The notes under the pieces were generated by a model that was not told the DNA's origin, ran no database searches, and was given only the letters and a program-made list of their open reading frames with translations. A stretch of DNA of 64,000 nucleotides from Helicobacter fennelliae. Its GTDB lineage: Bacteria; Campylobacterota; Campylobacteria; Campylobacterales; Helicobacteraceae. Positions within the stretch are counted from its first letter, which is position 1. Every line of letters starts with the position of its first letter. The stretch spans positions 1 through 64,000 of the forward strand of contig NZ_UGIB01000001.1 in assembly GCF_900451005.1 (NCBI RefSeq), given 5' to 3'. This document shows, piece after piece, positions 1 through 8,400 of the stretch. The position numbers were made by a program, and so were the translations under genes.

Positions 1-296
1 TCCTCTGTCCGCAATAAACTTTCACTACAACCCGTGCATTCTGCCATATGAAGCCAAATCACAGGAGTGCGATTTGCCATTTCGGCTGCTTTGAGCGTCA
101 ATGGAACAAAGCTTGCCGGCAAAGAAAGAGCCGCTGTCATCGCGCCCGCCCATTTCATAAAATCGCGACGCGTAAGCCCATTTTTATGCAATTCGTCCAT
201 GAGATTTTTATGCTCATTGTGAATAGGCATTTTTTCAAGCTCTTTGAGTCGTTTTGATACCATTGAAAATAAGTGTTTAGCGTGTTTGTCTTCCAT
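1..296 (-). CDS. hydA: [NiFe] hydrogenase small subunit, N-terminal part
   Basis: The first 98 residues of a periplasmic uptake hydrogenase small subunit; the gene runs off the left edge. A twin-arginine export signal (TRRDFMKWAG, Arg-Arg at residues 43-44) is followed by a hydrophobic stretch. The first cysteine motif, ECTGCSESLLR (Cys 87 and 90), ligates the proximal [4Fe-4S] cluster in this family. The small subunit passes electrons from H2 oxidised in the large subunit to the quinone pool. The ATG at 296 has a strong AAAGGAGA ribosome site just upstream. The long stretch before the Tat motif is normal for membrane-bound group 1 enzymes. The large subunit would lie to the left. Confidence 0.93.
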   Translation of the reverse strand, partial: MEDKHAKHLFSMVSKRLKELEKMPIHNEHKNLMDELHKNGLTRRDFMKWAGAMTAALSLPASFVPLTLKAAEMANRTPVIWLHMAECTGCSESLLRTE

Positions 297-949
297 TGCT
301 TCTCTCCTTTATCTTATGTTATGGTTTTGATTGTATAGATTTTTTTCTAAATTTTATATTAACATTTGAAAGCTTATCAAATACTTTACTATTTTGATAA
401 AAGTAAAAAAAATATAAACTTTTTTGATTGGCAAGAAGTGCTTAATATTGGATATAGACAAGTATTTTTTAACTTTTTTGTATTTTGATACTTTTTGTGA
501 TAGTTTTTGTTTTGTTTGGGACAAGCACACAAATAAGCTTAAGATTCCAAATAACTTATATGCATTATAGGCTCTGTTTGATTTATCTAAATCATTTAGA
601 GCTAAATAAAATAATAAAATTAAAGATATTTTTGAAATATGATAATTACACACAAGGGCGTAGTCAAAAATAAATCCTTTTATCCTGCTAAGATTTAGCC
701 AGAATCCACTTATAAAATCTCATTGCGAGCGCACAACGCAAGTGCGGCAATCCATAAACCCACAATCGTCATTCTGAGCAAAGCGAAGAATCTCTAAAAA
801 GAATCTAAAAATAGAATCAAGATTATTCAGTCGCTTATGCTCCTTCAGAATGACGGCATGAGGTGGTAGATTCTAAATCCTCCGCGTGCAAAAGCACCTA
901 AGCACAGCAAACGAGATCCCACCCGCTATGATTTATAAGCAGACATTAT
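297..949. other. AT-rich intergenic region with interspersed repeats
   Basis: No credible gene. Positions 300-660 are very AT-rich and should hold the hydA promoter, but I cannot place a convincing -10 box. Positions 715-860 hold copies of the genome's short interspersed repeats. Confidence 0.6.
718..862. repeat. Interspersed palindromic repeats (two families)
   Basis: Family A (CATTGCGAG ... GCAATCC) lies at about 721-755. Family B (GTCATTCTGAGC ... GAAGAATC) starts near 768, with a reversed arm CAGAATGAC at about 845-855. The same words recur near 2650, 2760, 2990, 3045, 5040-5150, 41,210, 41,470 and 61,185, and inside the autotransporter at 7314. Confidence 0.7.
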
Positions 950-1270
950 TTAAATATTTTCTTTGAAAAACGCATAAAGTCTGTTGTAAATTTCCTCGTT
1001 TCTTGCCTCAATGTCTTCTTTTAGCCAATCATTTTTGGGGTAATTAGCCAAATCCCTAGCCTCTAAAAAATTGCTTTCTTTGTATTTCTCCTTCTTTCTG
1101 CCAAAATATCCATTGCCTGCTTGGATATTTATCTTTTTCTCAAGCCACATTTTATTGCCAATTTGCTCTAGGTATTCTTTAGCATCTTCTCTAGTCCAGC
1201 CATTGTAATTTGTGTTTTGCCATTTTTGTGGAAAAATATGCTCCATTTCACCATTTAATATTTCTTGATC
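950..1270 (-). pseudogene. DUF262/DUF1524 (GmrSD-type) HNH nuclease, C-terminal remnant
   Basis: About 105 residues with an open frame from 1270, ATG at 1246. It matches the C-terminal HNH-like end of DUF262/DUF1524 proteins: EHIFPQKW carries the catalytic-type His, followed by an NGYFGRKKEKY segment and the usual W-x(3)-DI-x-R end. Full proteins are several hundred residues and include an N-terminal DUF262 NTPase domain, which is absent here. Upstream the frame closes at a TGA (1271-1273) and runs into a different remnant, a WYL-type regulator. This is most likely a deletion scar rather than a working restriction factor. Confidence 0.7.
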
Positions 1271-1533
1271 TCACTTCCGTGATTATACGCAAGCTTATCA
1301 AGAATCCCAATCACAAGCCTTTCGTCGCTTTCAAGCTCATCTCGCGCTCTTTTTTCGTCCAAATAAAAAAGATTGCCTTCTTTATACACACCGCGATTTT
1401 TTAAGTCTTATAAATCTCTTTGTATGGTTTTTGTGCTTACTTCAAGCGCATTTGCAAGTTGCACCAAACTTAAGCCATTAACATTTTTGAGCCTCGCACA
1501 CAGCGCACTTTACCTTGTATTTTTTGCATTCAT
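1255..1533 (-). pseudogene. HTH/WYL-type transcription regulator, broken N-terminal remnant
   Basis: Read from the ATG at 1533, the minus strand encodes a DeoR/HTH_11-like helix-turn-helix (LVQLANALEVSTKTIQRDL), then KNRGVYKEGNLFYLDEKR and DERLVIGILDKLAYNHG, as in WYL-domain regulators of Campylobacterota. Two stops interrupt the frame: TAA after seven codons, and TAA directly after the recognition helix. The frame ends at 1255-1257, where the nuclease remnant begins. No WYL domain remains. The identification rests on the HTH pattern and the following linker. Confidence 0.65.
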
Positions 1534-1636
1534 TTTTTTACCTTTTTGCATGATGTCAAAATAGCTTAAAATTCTACATAATTTGCTCTAAAATAAATAA
1601 GCTATACCCTCTATGATTATTTTTGGTTTCATCTGC

Positions 1637-1642
1637 TATAAT
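1637..1642 (+). promoter_or_regulatory. -10 box (TATAAT)
   Basis: A perfect TATAAT preceded by TGC lies 34 bp before the methyltransferase ATG. No clear -35 is visible, as is usual in this group. Confidence 0.6.
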
Positions 1643-1675
1643 ACCCTCTTTATAACTCAAACCAAAGGACAAAAT

Positions 1676-2606
1676 ATGGAACTCACTCAAATTTACAATA
1701 AAAATTTCTATGGAAAACCAGCTGGTTCTAATCCTTCCGCAGAAGAGATCTTAAGCTATGTTGATACACTTTTGCACCCAAAAAGTGTGATTGATGTAGG
1801 CTGTGGCGTAGGCTCTTGGCTCAAAGCATGGCAGGATATAAACCCAAATATAGCAATCGCTGGAATCGATGGCAATGAAGTGGTTTCACAATTTCCATAC
1901 ATTTCAAGTGAATCTTACAAACAAGTCGATCTAACTCAAAATTATCAAATCACCTTACAAGAAGTTTGCAAAACATTTTCAAATGTAATAGATTCTAGCT
2001 CTAAAAACGCGCTTGGGGGGGGGGGCAGAGAATAATACAATAGAAAATAAGATAGATTCTAGCGCATTAGATTCTGCCAACTCTAAATACTCTACACAAT
2101 CTAAAGACTCAAAACCACAAAAACCATTTGCCTTAGCTCAAAGTATCGAAGTAGCCGAGCATCTTTACGCACAATATGCGCAAAATCTCATTGATTTGCT
2201 GACTTCACTTTCAGATATTGTGCTTTTTTCAGCAGCTATTCCTTATCAAGGTGGCACACACCATGTCAATGAACAACCGCCAATATATTGGGCGAAACTT
2301 TTTGCCAAAAAAGATTTTGTGTGTTTTGATATTTTGCGAGATAGATTCTGGGAGAATACTAAAATAGCTCCATGTTATCGGCAAAACATGATGATTTATG
2401 TGCATAAAAGCAAGATAGATATGTTTAAAGACTTTAGCCCAACGACAAATCCGCTATATATTATACATCCGGGCTATTGGGGGACATATACTTGGATGTG
2501 GCCAAATCACAACCCACCATGCGACATAATGCTTTATCTCAAATTAAGAACGCTTGTCAGAAGACCCATAGGAAAACTGCTTCGAGCATTAAAATTGCGA
2601 AAATAA
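1676..2606 (+). CDS. Phase-variable SAM-dependent methyltransferase, OFF frame
   Basis: A class I methyltransferase (Methyltransf_23-like). Motif I is VIDVGCGVGSW at residues 38-48, followed by the acidic-loop region GIDGNEV. A G11 tract at 2015-2025 shifts the frame, so the current product stops at 2035 after 119 residues. With G10 (or G13) the frame reads on to 2606, giving 309 residues including SIEVAEHL, the region that normally carries motif IV. The tract and a Ser/Asp/Asn-rich linker lie between these two conserved parts of one domain, so they look inserted. The ATG at 1676 was chosen for its AAAGGAC ribosome site and TATAAT box. The substrate is unknown; a sugar or small molecule is likelier than DNA, because no NPPY-type motif is seen. 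Confidence 0.8.
2015..2025 (+). repeat. Poly-G tract, G11 (ON at G10)
   Basis: Eleven consecutive G inside the methyltransferase gene. Slippage by one base restores the reading frame. Confidence 0.95.
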
Positions 2607-3097
2607 TTGCGTATTTTAAAGCATATTTGGATTTACTGGATTTTCGCTTATGCTCAGAATGACAATAAAAACGACACAAAATCCATATTTTTGATTGTCG
2701 TGCAAGGATAACATTGCCTGCAATAACAAAAGACAGAATCTAGTTGTAGAGCAAATCTAGATTCTCTTTTGCTTCGGCTTCACGCCTCGCAATGACGAAA
2801 AAACGATATAGAATCTAGAATAAATCCTAGCCTTTAAGCGATTTGAGCTACGAGATTTGTTTTTCGCTTTGTCGATAGGCGACTAGCCTTATCTCCTTAC
2901 TCAAAACCGCACAACCCGCAAACTCATCTTAAAATCTAGAATTTTTTTGCATTGCTTTTTGCGTTTGCATAGATTCTAGATTCCAATTTGTCATTGCGAG
3001 CAGTTGCAAACTGCGTGGCAATCCAATAGAGTGAGTTTTAGATTCCAGATTGCCTTCGTCCTATCGTCCTCGCAATGACGATTTTAGATTCTAGATT
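2607..3097. repeat. Intergenic region filled with interspersed repeats
   Basis: No gene seen. It contains several repeat fragments: CTCAGAATGAC near 2653, CCTCGCAATGAC near 2785, CATTGCGAGC...GCAATCC at about 2993-3024, ATTGCC...CCTCGCAATGAC at about 3045-3077, and many AGATTCTAGATTC words. Some may act as transcription terminators because they can fold as hairpins. Confidence 0.65.
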
Positions 3098-3559
3098 CTA
3101 TTTTGTATTCCTACTCAAATACGCATTTAAAAGTTTAAGCTCCTCATCGTTTATCTCTGTTTTGCGGAAAAACGGCATAGAATGCTTGCCATAGCGGACA
3201 AAAACAGAAACCATCTCTGGTGTCAAATCACTTCTACTCTCTAGCAAAGCCGGAATCTCAGTATCTTTATATACGATAGCCAAAGCGTTGGTTCCGGGCA
3301 TTCCGACCCCATGACAAGGCATACACCATTTGCTATATATTTTTTGCCCTTTTTACTGATCTGCTGTAAGCAATTTGCTCTCGATCGTAGAAAACGTTGC
3401 CGGTGAATGTGGCTTGTTTGGATTATATTCATCAACATTAATAGCCCTGCTTTCAGGTGTTGTACTCTCTTTTGTAGTTTTTAGAGCTTTAGATTCTGCT
3501 GCGATAGCCAAATTCTCTATCAGGCAGAGCATTAATAGCGATATGAGTATTTTTTTCAT
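3098..3559 (-). pseudogene. c-type cytochrome subunit of p-cresol methylhydroxylase, nonsense mutation
   Basis: A periplasmic cytochrome with signal peptide MKKILISLLMLCLIENLAIA and a single heme site, WCMPCHG (CxxCH). After LLTADQ an in-frame TAA (about 3350) interrupts the gene; the same frame continues through KGQKIYSKWCMPCHG to the stop at 3098, so one base change broke it. Its start overlaps the ancestral stop of the upstream flavoprotein remnant (TGA at 3556-3558), as expected for a translationally coupled pair. In the working enzyme this cytochrome takes electrons from the FAD subunit. The name depends on that neighbour; alone it would only be a class I cytochrome c. Confidence 0.75.
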
Positions 3560-4440
3560 TTTTTGCCCCCCTTTGTGTTTGAATCTTTGAGTTTTTGCAA
3601 TGCTACTGCATCAAGTTTGTTATTGGCAAATCGCTGAGATCGCTCATTTTTGCCCTAGATTCCACCTCGCCCTGGTGCTAAAATACCATTTGGATCTATG
3701 CAATCTTTGAGCTGCTCGCTAAAGCGACGCAATATATAATCATTAAACGAATATGCATTCATAACATCATCTTGAAATGTCGGTGCAACGCGATAATCAC
3801 CCCAACCATTTTGAGCTGCAACTTTTACCATTTCTCGATATGCTTGTCGCATTTTTAGATTCTGCTCTTGATTGTCTCGAGAATTGCTAAACCTTAGCAT
3901 AAAACAAAACGCGCGATACATCCAGCTTCTAGGATGCGCAATTGGAATGCCAAGACTCACTTTGTGCTTGACCTGCTTTTTTTGCTCAAGGCTTAGAGGC
4001 AAGGCAAATTCTTGCACTTTTTCTATCTTTCTTTGCGCCCTCGATGATTTTGAATCACTCTTTGATGTAATTCATATTCGCATAACATGTATCTTTGCAA
4101 CCATAAATCGGAATATCAATCTGCCAATATGGAATATTGTTTTTTAGCGCGTAGTTTTGGATTTTGTCAAGATCTGGCAAACCACCCTTTGAAGTGAGAT
4201 AGCCTTCAAGCTCCGCATTCATAGGCTTTCCATGAGGTGGATTAAGCGGGCTTCGATAAAGTGGCCAGCCAACAATAAAGCTATCTTCAAGGTAATTGAG
4301 AATCTCAACTGCAAGGATCAAATCATCGCGTTTTTTCATCGTAAGCGATAATAGCAAATAATACTCTGGTTTTGGCATCATCCAAAAGCCCATTTTGGTT
4401 ACGATTCCAAAGTTTGACTGCGCAAAAAGCCCATCGACAT
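3556..4440 (-). pseudogene. p-cresol methylhydroxylase/vanillyl-alcohol oxidase-type FAD subunit, truncated and broken
   Basis: The C-terminal half of a 4-cresol dehydrogenase-type flavoprotein. Family signatures are DGLFAQSNFGIVTKMGFWMM, PEYYLLLSLTMKKRDDLI and the end IDPNGILAPGRGGI. Three lesions are visible: a TGA at 4055-4057 after MNYIKE, a frameshift about 20-30 bp later near an A-rich run, and a TAG at 3655-3657 replacing the Trp that normally follows PGRxGI. Beyond that TAG the frame stays open to a TGA overlapping the cytochrome start. The N-terminal FAD-binding domain is gone: at about 4440 the sequence switches to a P-type ATPase. The enzyme would have oxidised p-cresol, a gut tyrosine fermentation product, but cannot work here. 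Confidence 0.8.
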
Positions 4441-4980
4441 ATAGTTAATAATATCCGCACTTTGTGAAGCAATATCAAATGAAGAGGCAAATGCCATAGA
4501 AGCATTCGCATAGGCAAGGGCAGGGGCGTCATTTGCCCCATCGCCCACCATTAGAATCTTATGCTGTTTTGATTTTTCTTTTAAAAGCTGCATTTTATCT
4601 TCTGGCAGGGCTTTGCTATAAGATTCTGTAATGTCAAGCAAATGTGCTACATTTTGCGTATTTATCGCATTATCCCCACTAATGATACTTGAGCTGATGT
4701 TGTGTTGTTTAAAAAGTTCTAAGGTTTGCTTGGCGTCCATTTTTAGCCTATCTTGCAGGGAGAATAGTGCTAAAATCTCATTATTTGTGGCGAGAAAGAG
4801 TGTGATTTTATCTTCTTGTGTGTTGTTGGGAAGTGATAGATGTGGGGGCAAAATATCAATATTACCAAATAACATACTCACGCCCTTGTATTGTGCCTTT
4901 CACGCCTTTGCCTATGATATTTTGTGAATCTGTAATGGGATAGAGTATCGCATTATAGGCTAATCTAAAAATAAAAAATT
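4441..4980 (-). pseudogene. P1B-type metal ATPase (CopA-like), internal fragment with frameshift
   Basis: The conserved GDGANDAPALAYA (P-type hinge motif) sits in a nucleotide-binding domain fragment that starts around IIGKGVKGTIQGREYV and continues FGNIDILPP after a frameshift near 4875. The part before the ATP-binding loop (DKTGT phosphorylation site and the first membrane helices) is missing, and so are the last membrane helices, since the sequence changes to the flavoprotein at about 4440. The type (Cu, Zn or Cd) cannot be told from this fragment. Left edge and right edge are both breakpoints; the exact right edge (4930-4990) is uncertain. Confidence 0.75.
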
Positions 4981-5029
4981 TCGTCATTATAAGAATTGCA
5001 ATAGCGATTCGTTGCGATTTTAATGCCAC

Positions 5030-5150
5030 GAATCTTGGATTTTTTTTGGATTGTCACGATTTTGCGAATCACAAAATCTCGCAATAATGACAAAAAGATT
5101 TTGGATTGCCACGCCAAATCTGCGATTTATCTCGCAATGGCAAGCATTTT
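5030..5150. repeat. Degenerate interspersed repeats
   Basis: Two adjacent imperfect palindromes of family A: GGATTGTCACGATTTTGCG...CTCGCAATAATGAC and GGATTGCCACGCCAAATCTG...CTCGCAATGGCA. They lie between the ATPase remnant and the small membrane protein gene. Confidence 0.55.
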
Positions 5151-5186
5151 AGATTTGCAAAAATTAACGCTTTTTCAATCATTTTT

Positions 5187-5195
5187 TGCTACAAT
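5187..5195 (+). promoter_or_regulatory. Extended -10 promoter
   Basis: TGCTACAAT, an extended -10 box, lies about 30 bp before the ATG of the small membrane protein. Confidence 0.5.
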
Positions 5196-5225
5196 GCACC
5201 CAAAAATTTAAGGCAAGGCAATTTT

Positions 5226-5351
5226 ATGAACAAAAAAGTGCGAGTAGAAAAGACTATTGACTTATACAAAATCCCACTATCTGCGCCGATTGTGGCACTT
5301 GCAGCGTTTGCAGGGCTAATGGTATGGTTTGTAGTCAAAACGGCGGCGTAG
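5226..5351 (+). CDS. Small single-pass membrane protein, 41 aa
   Basis: A 41-residue protein with a basic N-terminus (MNKKVRVEKTIDLYK) and one hydrophobic helix of about 20 residues near the C-terminus, predicted to span the inner membrane. The extended -10 box and a purine-rich site before the ATG support real expression. It is not recognised. It lies just upstream of the autotransporter, with a 63-bp gap, and could share its transcript. It might also be an orphan component of a respiratory or secretion complex. Confidence 0.5.
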   Translation: MNKKVRVEKTIDLYKIPLSAPIVALAAFAGLMVWFVVKTAA

Positions 5352-5416
5352 GGTTTTTAGGATTTGCAAAATGATTGCGTTTATTTTGAGATTTACGATG
5401 ATAGCGAGGTTGTAAT

Positions 5417-8400
5417 GTGTGTGTTGCCCCCCCCCTATTAGTTTGTTTGCGTAGATTCGCTTATAGTGTGCTATTTATCGCAGTTATTGCACAGGCGCAA
5501 AGTATAAATATAGGCAATTTTTATTATAGGGATTATTTGGACTTTGGGCAAAATAAAGGCGCATTTAGTGGCAATGGTAGCACCACGATAACGGGCAAAG
5601 ACGGCAAGGAATTTACAATCCCACAAACCCCAAACTTCTCTGCTTCAAGCAATAACGGCAATCTTGCGGCGGTAGGGCGTGGCTTTGCAGTTACGGCTAA
5701 TCATGTGGTAAATTTCACGCCTAGTTATGATACACTCGGCACTTACCGCACATTTGATTTAAGCACTTATCAAATCGCTGATACAAGCGGTGGCACTGGT
5801 ATTTCAAAGCCTTATGGTAGAGACGAAAAATTTACTCGCTTTGACAAATATGTCGTTGAAGGGCAAGTGGATATGCTTGATTTTGAAAACTCTATCGAAA
5901 GCAAAAACCCTACACAAGAAAGCAAAAATATAGAGAGTTTTAAAACCTTATTTAATAATCTTGCAAAAGATAATGAGGACAATGTTTATCTTTATCAAGC
6001 TGGTTCAGGTATCATCACTTTAAGAGGCAACACAAATACAAAGATTGACCGAATAGAAAACGGCGAGACAAAGGGCGGGGGCTTTGGCACACTAAAACAA
6101 GATAGCATAGCTTATGAAAAACTTGTGCATTGTCCTAGTGAGGATGGTTGCTCTAATAGAGATGTATATGGTATGTATTTTAATTATATTCCAAATTCAA
6201 ATTTTAACAACCGCATTACAAGCGGAGATAGTGGGAGTGGAATTTACGCTTATGACAAGACAAATAACAAATGGGTTTTGCTGGGCGTTACTTCACAATC
6301 ACAAGATGGGCTAAATAGGGCTTATATTTCTGCTGTTTCAAACAAGGATTTACAAGATTATCAAAGCAAATTCGAGCAAAAGATAAATCTTAAAATTCAA
6401 GACCCCGCAGTGGCGAATATTTGGACACTTAATGGTAACAATTTGAAGTTTGAGTCAAGAGGCGATATGCCACAAGAATCTAAAACTTTGGAACAAAACA
6501 AAGACATAATTTTTAGAGGTGGTGGGACAATTAAGGTGCAAACCAACATTTACCGAAATGTAAGCGGACAAGCTGGGGGCTTTGTCTTTGAAGCTGGAGA
6601 TTCGGCTACTAGCACGAATCCTACGACTTACAAATTTATAAACGAAAACGGCAAAACTCACTCTTTTATAGGCTCTGGGCTTGATATAGGCGAAAATGTC
6701 GTGGTAGAATGGCATTTGAGAAATGGGGAAATACAAAATAATGGCAAAACTACATACGATTCTCTCCATAAAATAGGCAAGGGCGAACTTATCATCAAAA
6801 CGCAAAATGTCGATAGCACAAAACTAGGCACGCTGAAAATCGGCGAGGGCAAGGTTACGCTAGACACCAACAAAAAGGCTTTTGACAACATTTACATTAC
6901 AAGCGGACGGGGCGAACTTGCGCTTAAAAAGGACAAGGCTGAGGCATTAGGCGCGACAAAAGACGGCGCAAATTCAGTAAGTGGCACAACTTCGGAGAAT
7001 TCTTACACGCTATCGCAAGATAAAAATAGCGAAATGGGCTTTTATTTTGGCAAGGGCGGAGGCAAGTTTGATTTGGCGGGCAACTCGCTAGTGCTTAACA
7101 CCATAGCCGCAAATGATAGCAAGGCTATCATCACAAATTCAAACGCAAGCACGCAATCCACGCTAGAAATTCAAGGCTTGGGTTATGACACGAACGGCAA
7201 AAAAACGACAAATAAAGCCGATACCATAATCCACGCAAGTATCGGCGACAACACAAACGGCACACCTGCAAATTTAAATCTCATCTACACGGGCGACAAA
7301 ACGGCGGTAAATAGTCATTCTGAGCGTAGCGAAGAATCCACACGCTCCAATTCAGTGGATTCTTCGCTTTCTACGAAAGCTCAGAATGACAGCACAGCGA
7401 GCTTGATTTTTGACGGAAATATCAATATAAATGGCAAACTCAACGCCACAAATGCGAACATTGCACTTCAAGGACACGCCACCACCCACGCTACGATTTC
7501 TAACGAAACGATTCGCAATCAAATTACAAACGCCGAAAACGGCACGCAAAAGGGAATGCCTGATTATATGGATTTAAGCAAGCCATCAACCCTAAATCAA
7601 CCCGACTGGGACGATAGAATTTTTAAAATCGCACAAGGCATTACGCTTACAGATTCCACGCTTACGCTTGGGCGCAATGCCACACTTGAATCAAATATCA
7701 ACGCTTCGGGTAATTCAACAATCAAGTTTGGTGGCAATGTCAAACATTTTATCGACAACAAAGATGGCGCAAATATCAATGGAAGCGGTTTTGGCTACTA
7801 TCAAAAAGTGGAGGTTGGGAATTTAAGCGAGGAAATGCAAAAAATCGCAAATGAGACTATACACTACAAAGGCAAAATTACCGCAACAGGTGGCACGATA
7901 GAATCGCATATTTTGGATTTTAATGCAAGTTTGGATTTGAAAAATAGTGCGAAATTGACGGCGGACTATTTGACTTTGACAAACACAGATTCTGTTTCAC
8001 TAGATAGCACTTCAAGCGCAACTACCAAAACGCTAAAATTGCAAAATGTAAGCGATAGCAATTTAAACACGATTTTTACAAATAGCAACACCACAAATAG
8101 CGTGAAGCTAAAAGTTACCGAAGCATTATGGTTTAATAGCGTGGGCAGTGCGGATTCGCCCTTTGATTTAACCAAATTAGATTCGGCAAATGTGAAAATA
8201 GAACAAAATTACGACATTAGGGGCGTTAAATCCAGCATTACAGGAAATACTAAAGATTTAAGCGCAAATGTTTCGCTTTTTGAGGAAGCGAATCTAACGC
8301 TACAAAGCCTTACACTAAAAAATACAAAAGCAAATGAAGTAACGAGTGGCGCAACAAATGCGATTAAAAATAGCGTGTATTTGGGCAATAACACAACCGA

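Noticed and set aside
354-653. 99-codon frame on the minus strand in the AT-rich leader of hydA
   Set aside because: Low-complexity Lys/Leu/Phe composition expected from AT-rich DNA, with no family resemblance and no ribosome site.
2015-2025. Programmed ribosomal frameshifting instead of phase variation
   Set aside because: Long pure G tracts with matching tracts in other surface genes fit slippage of DNA length better; no slippery heptamer or stimulatory pseudoknot was seen.
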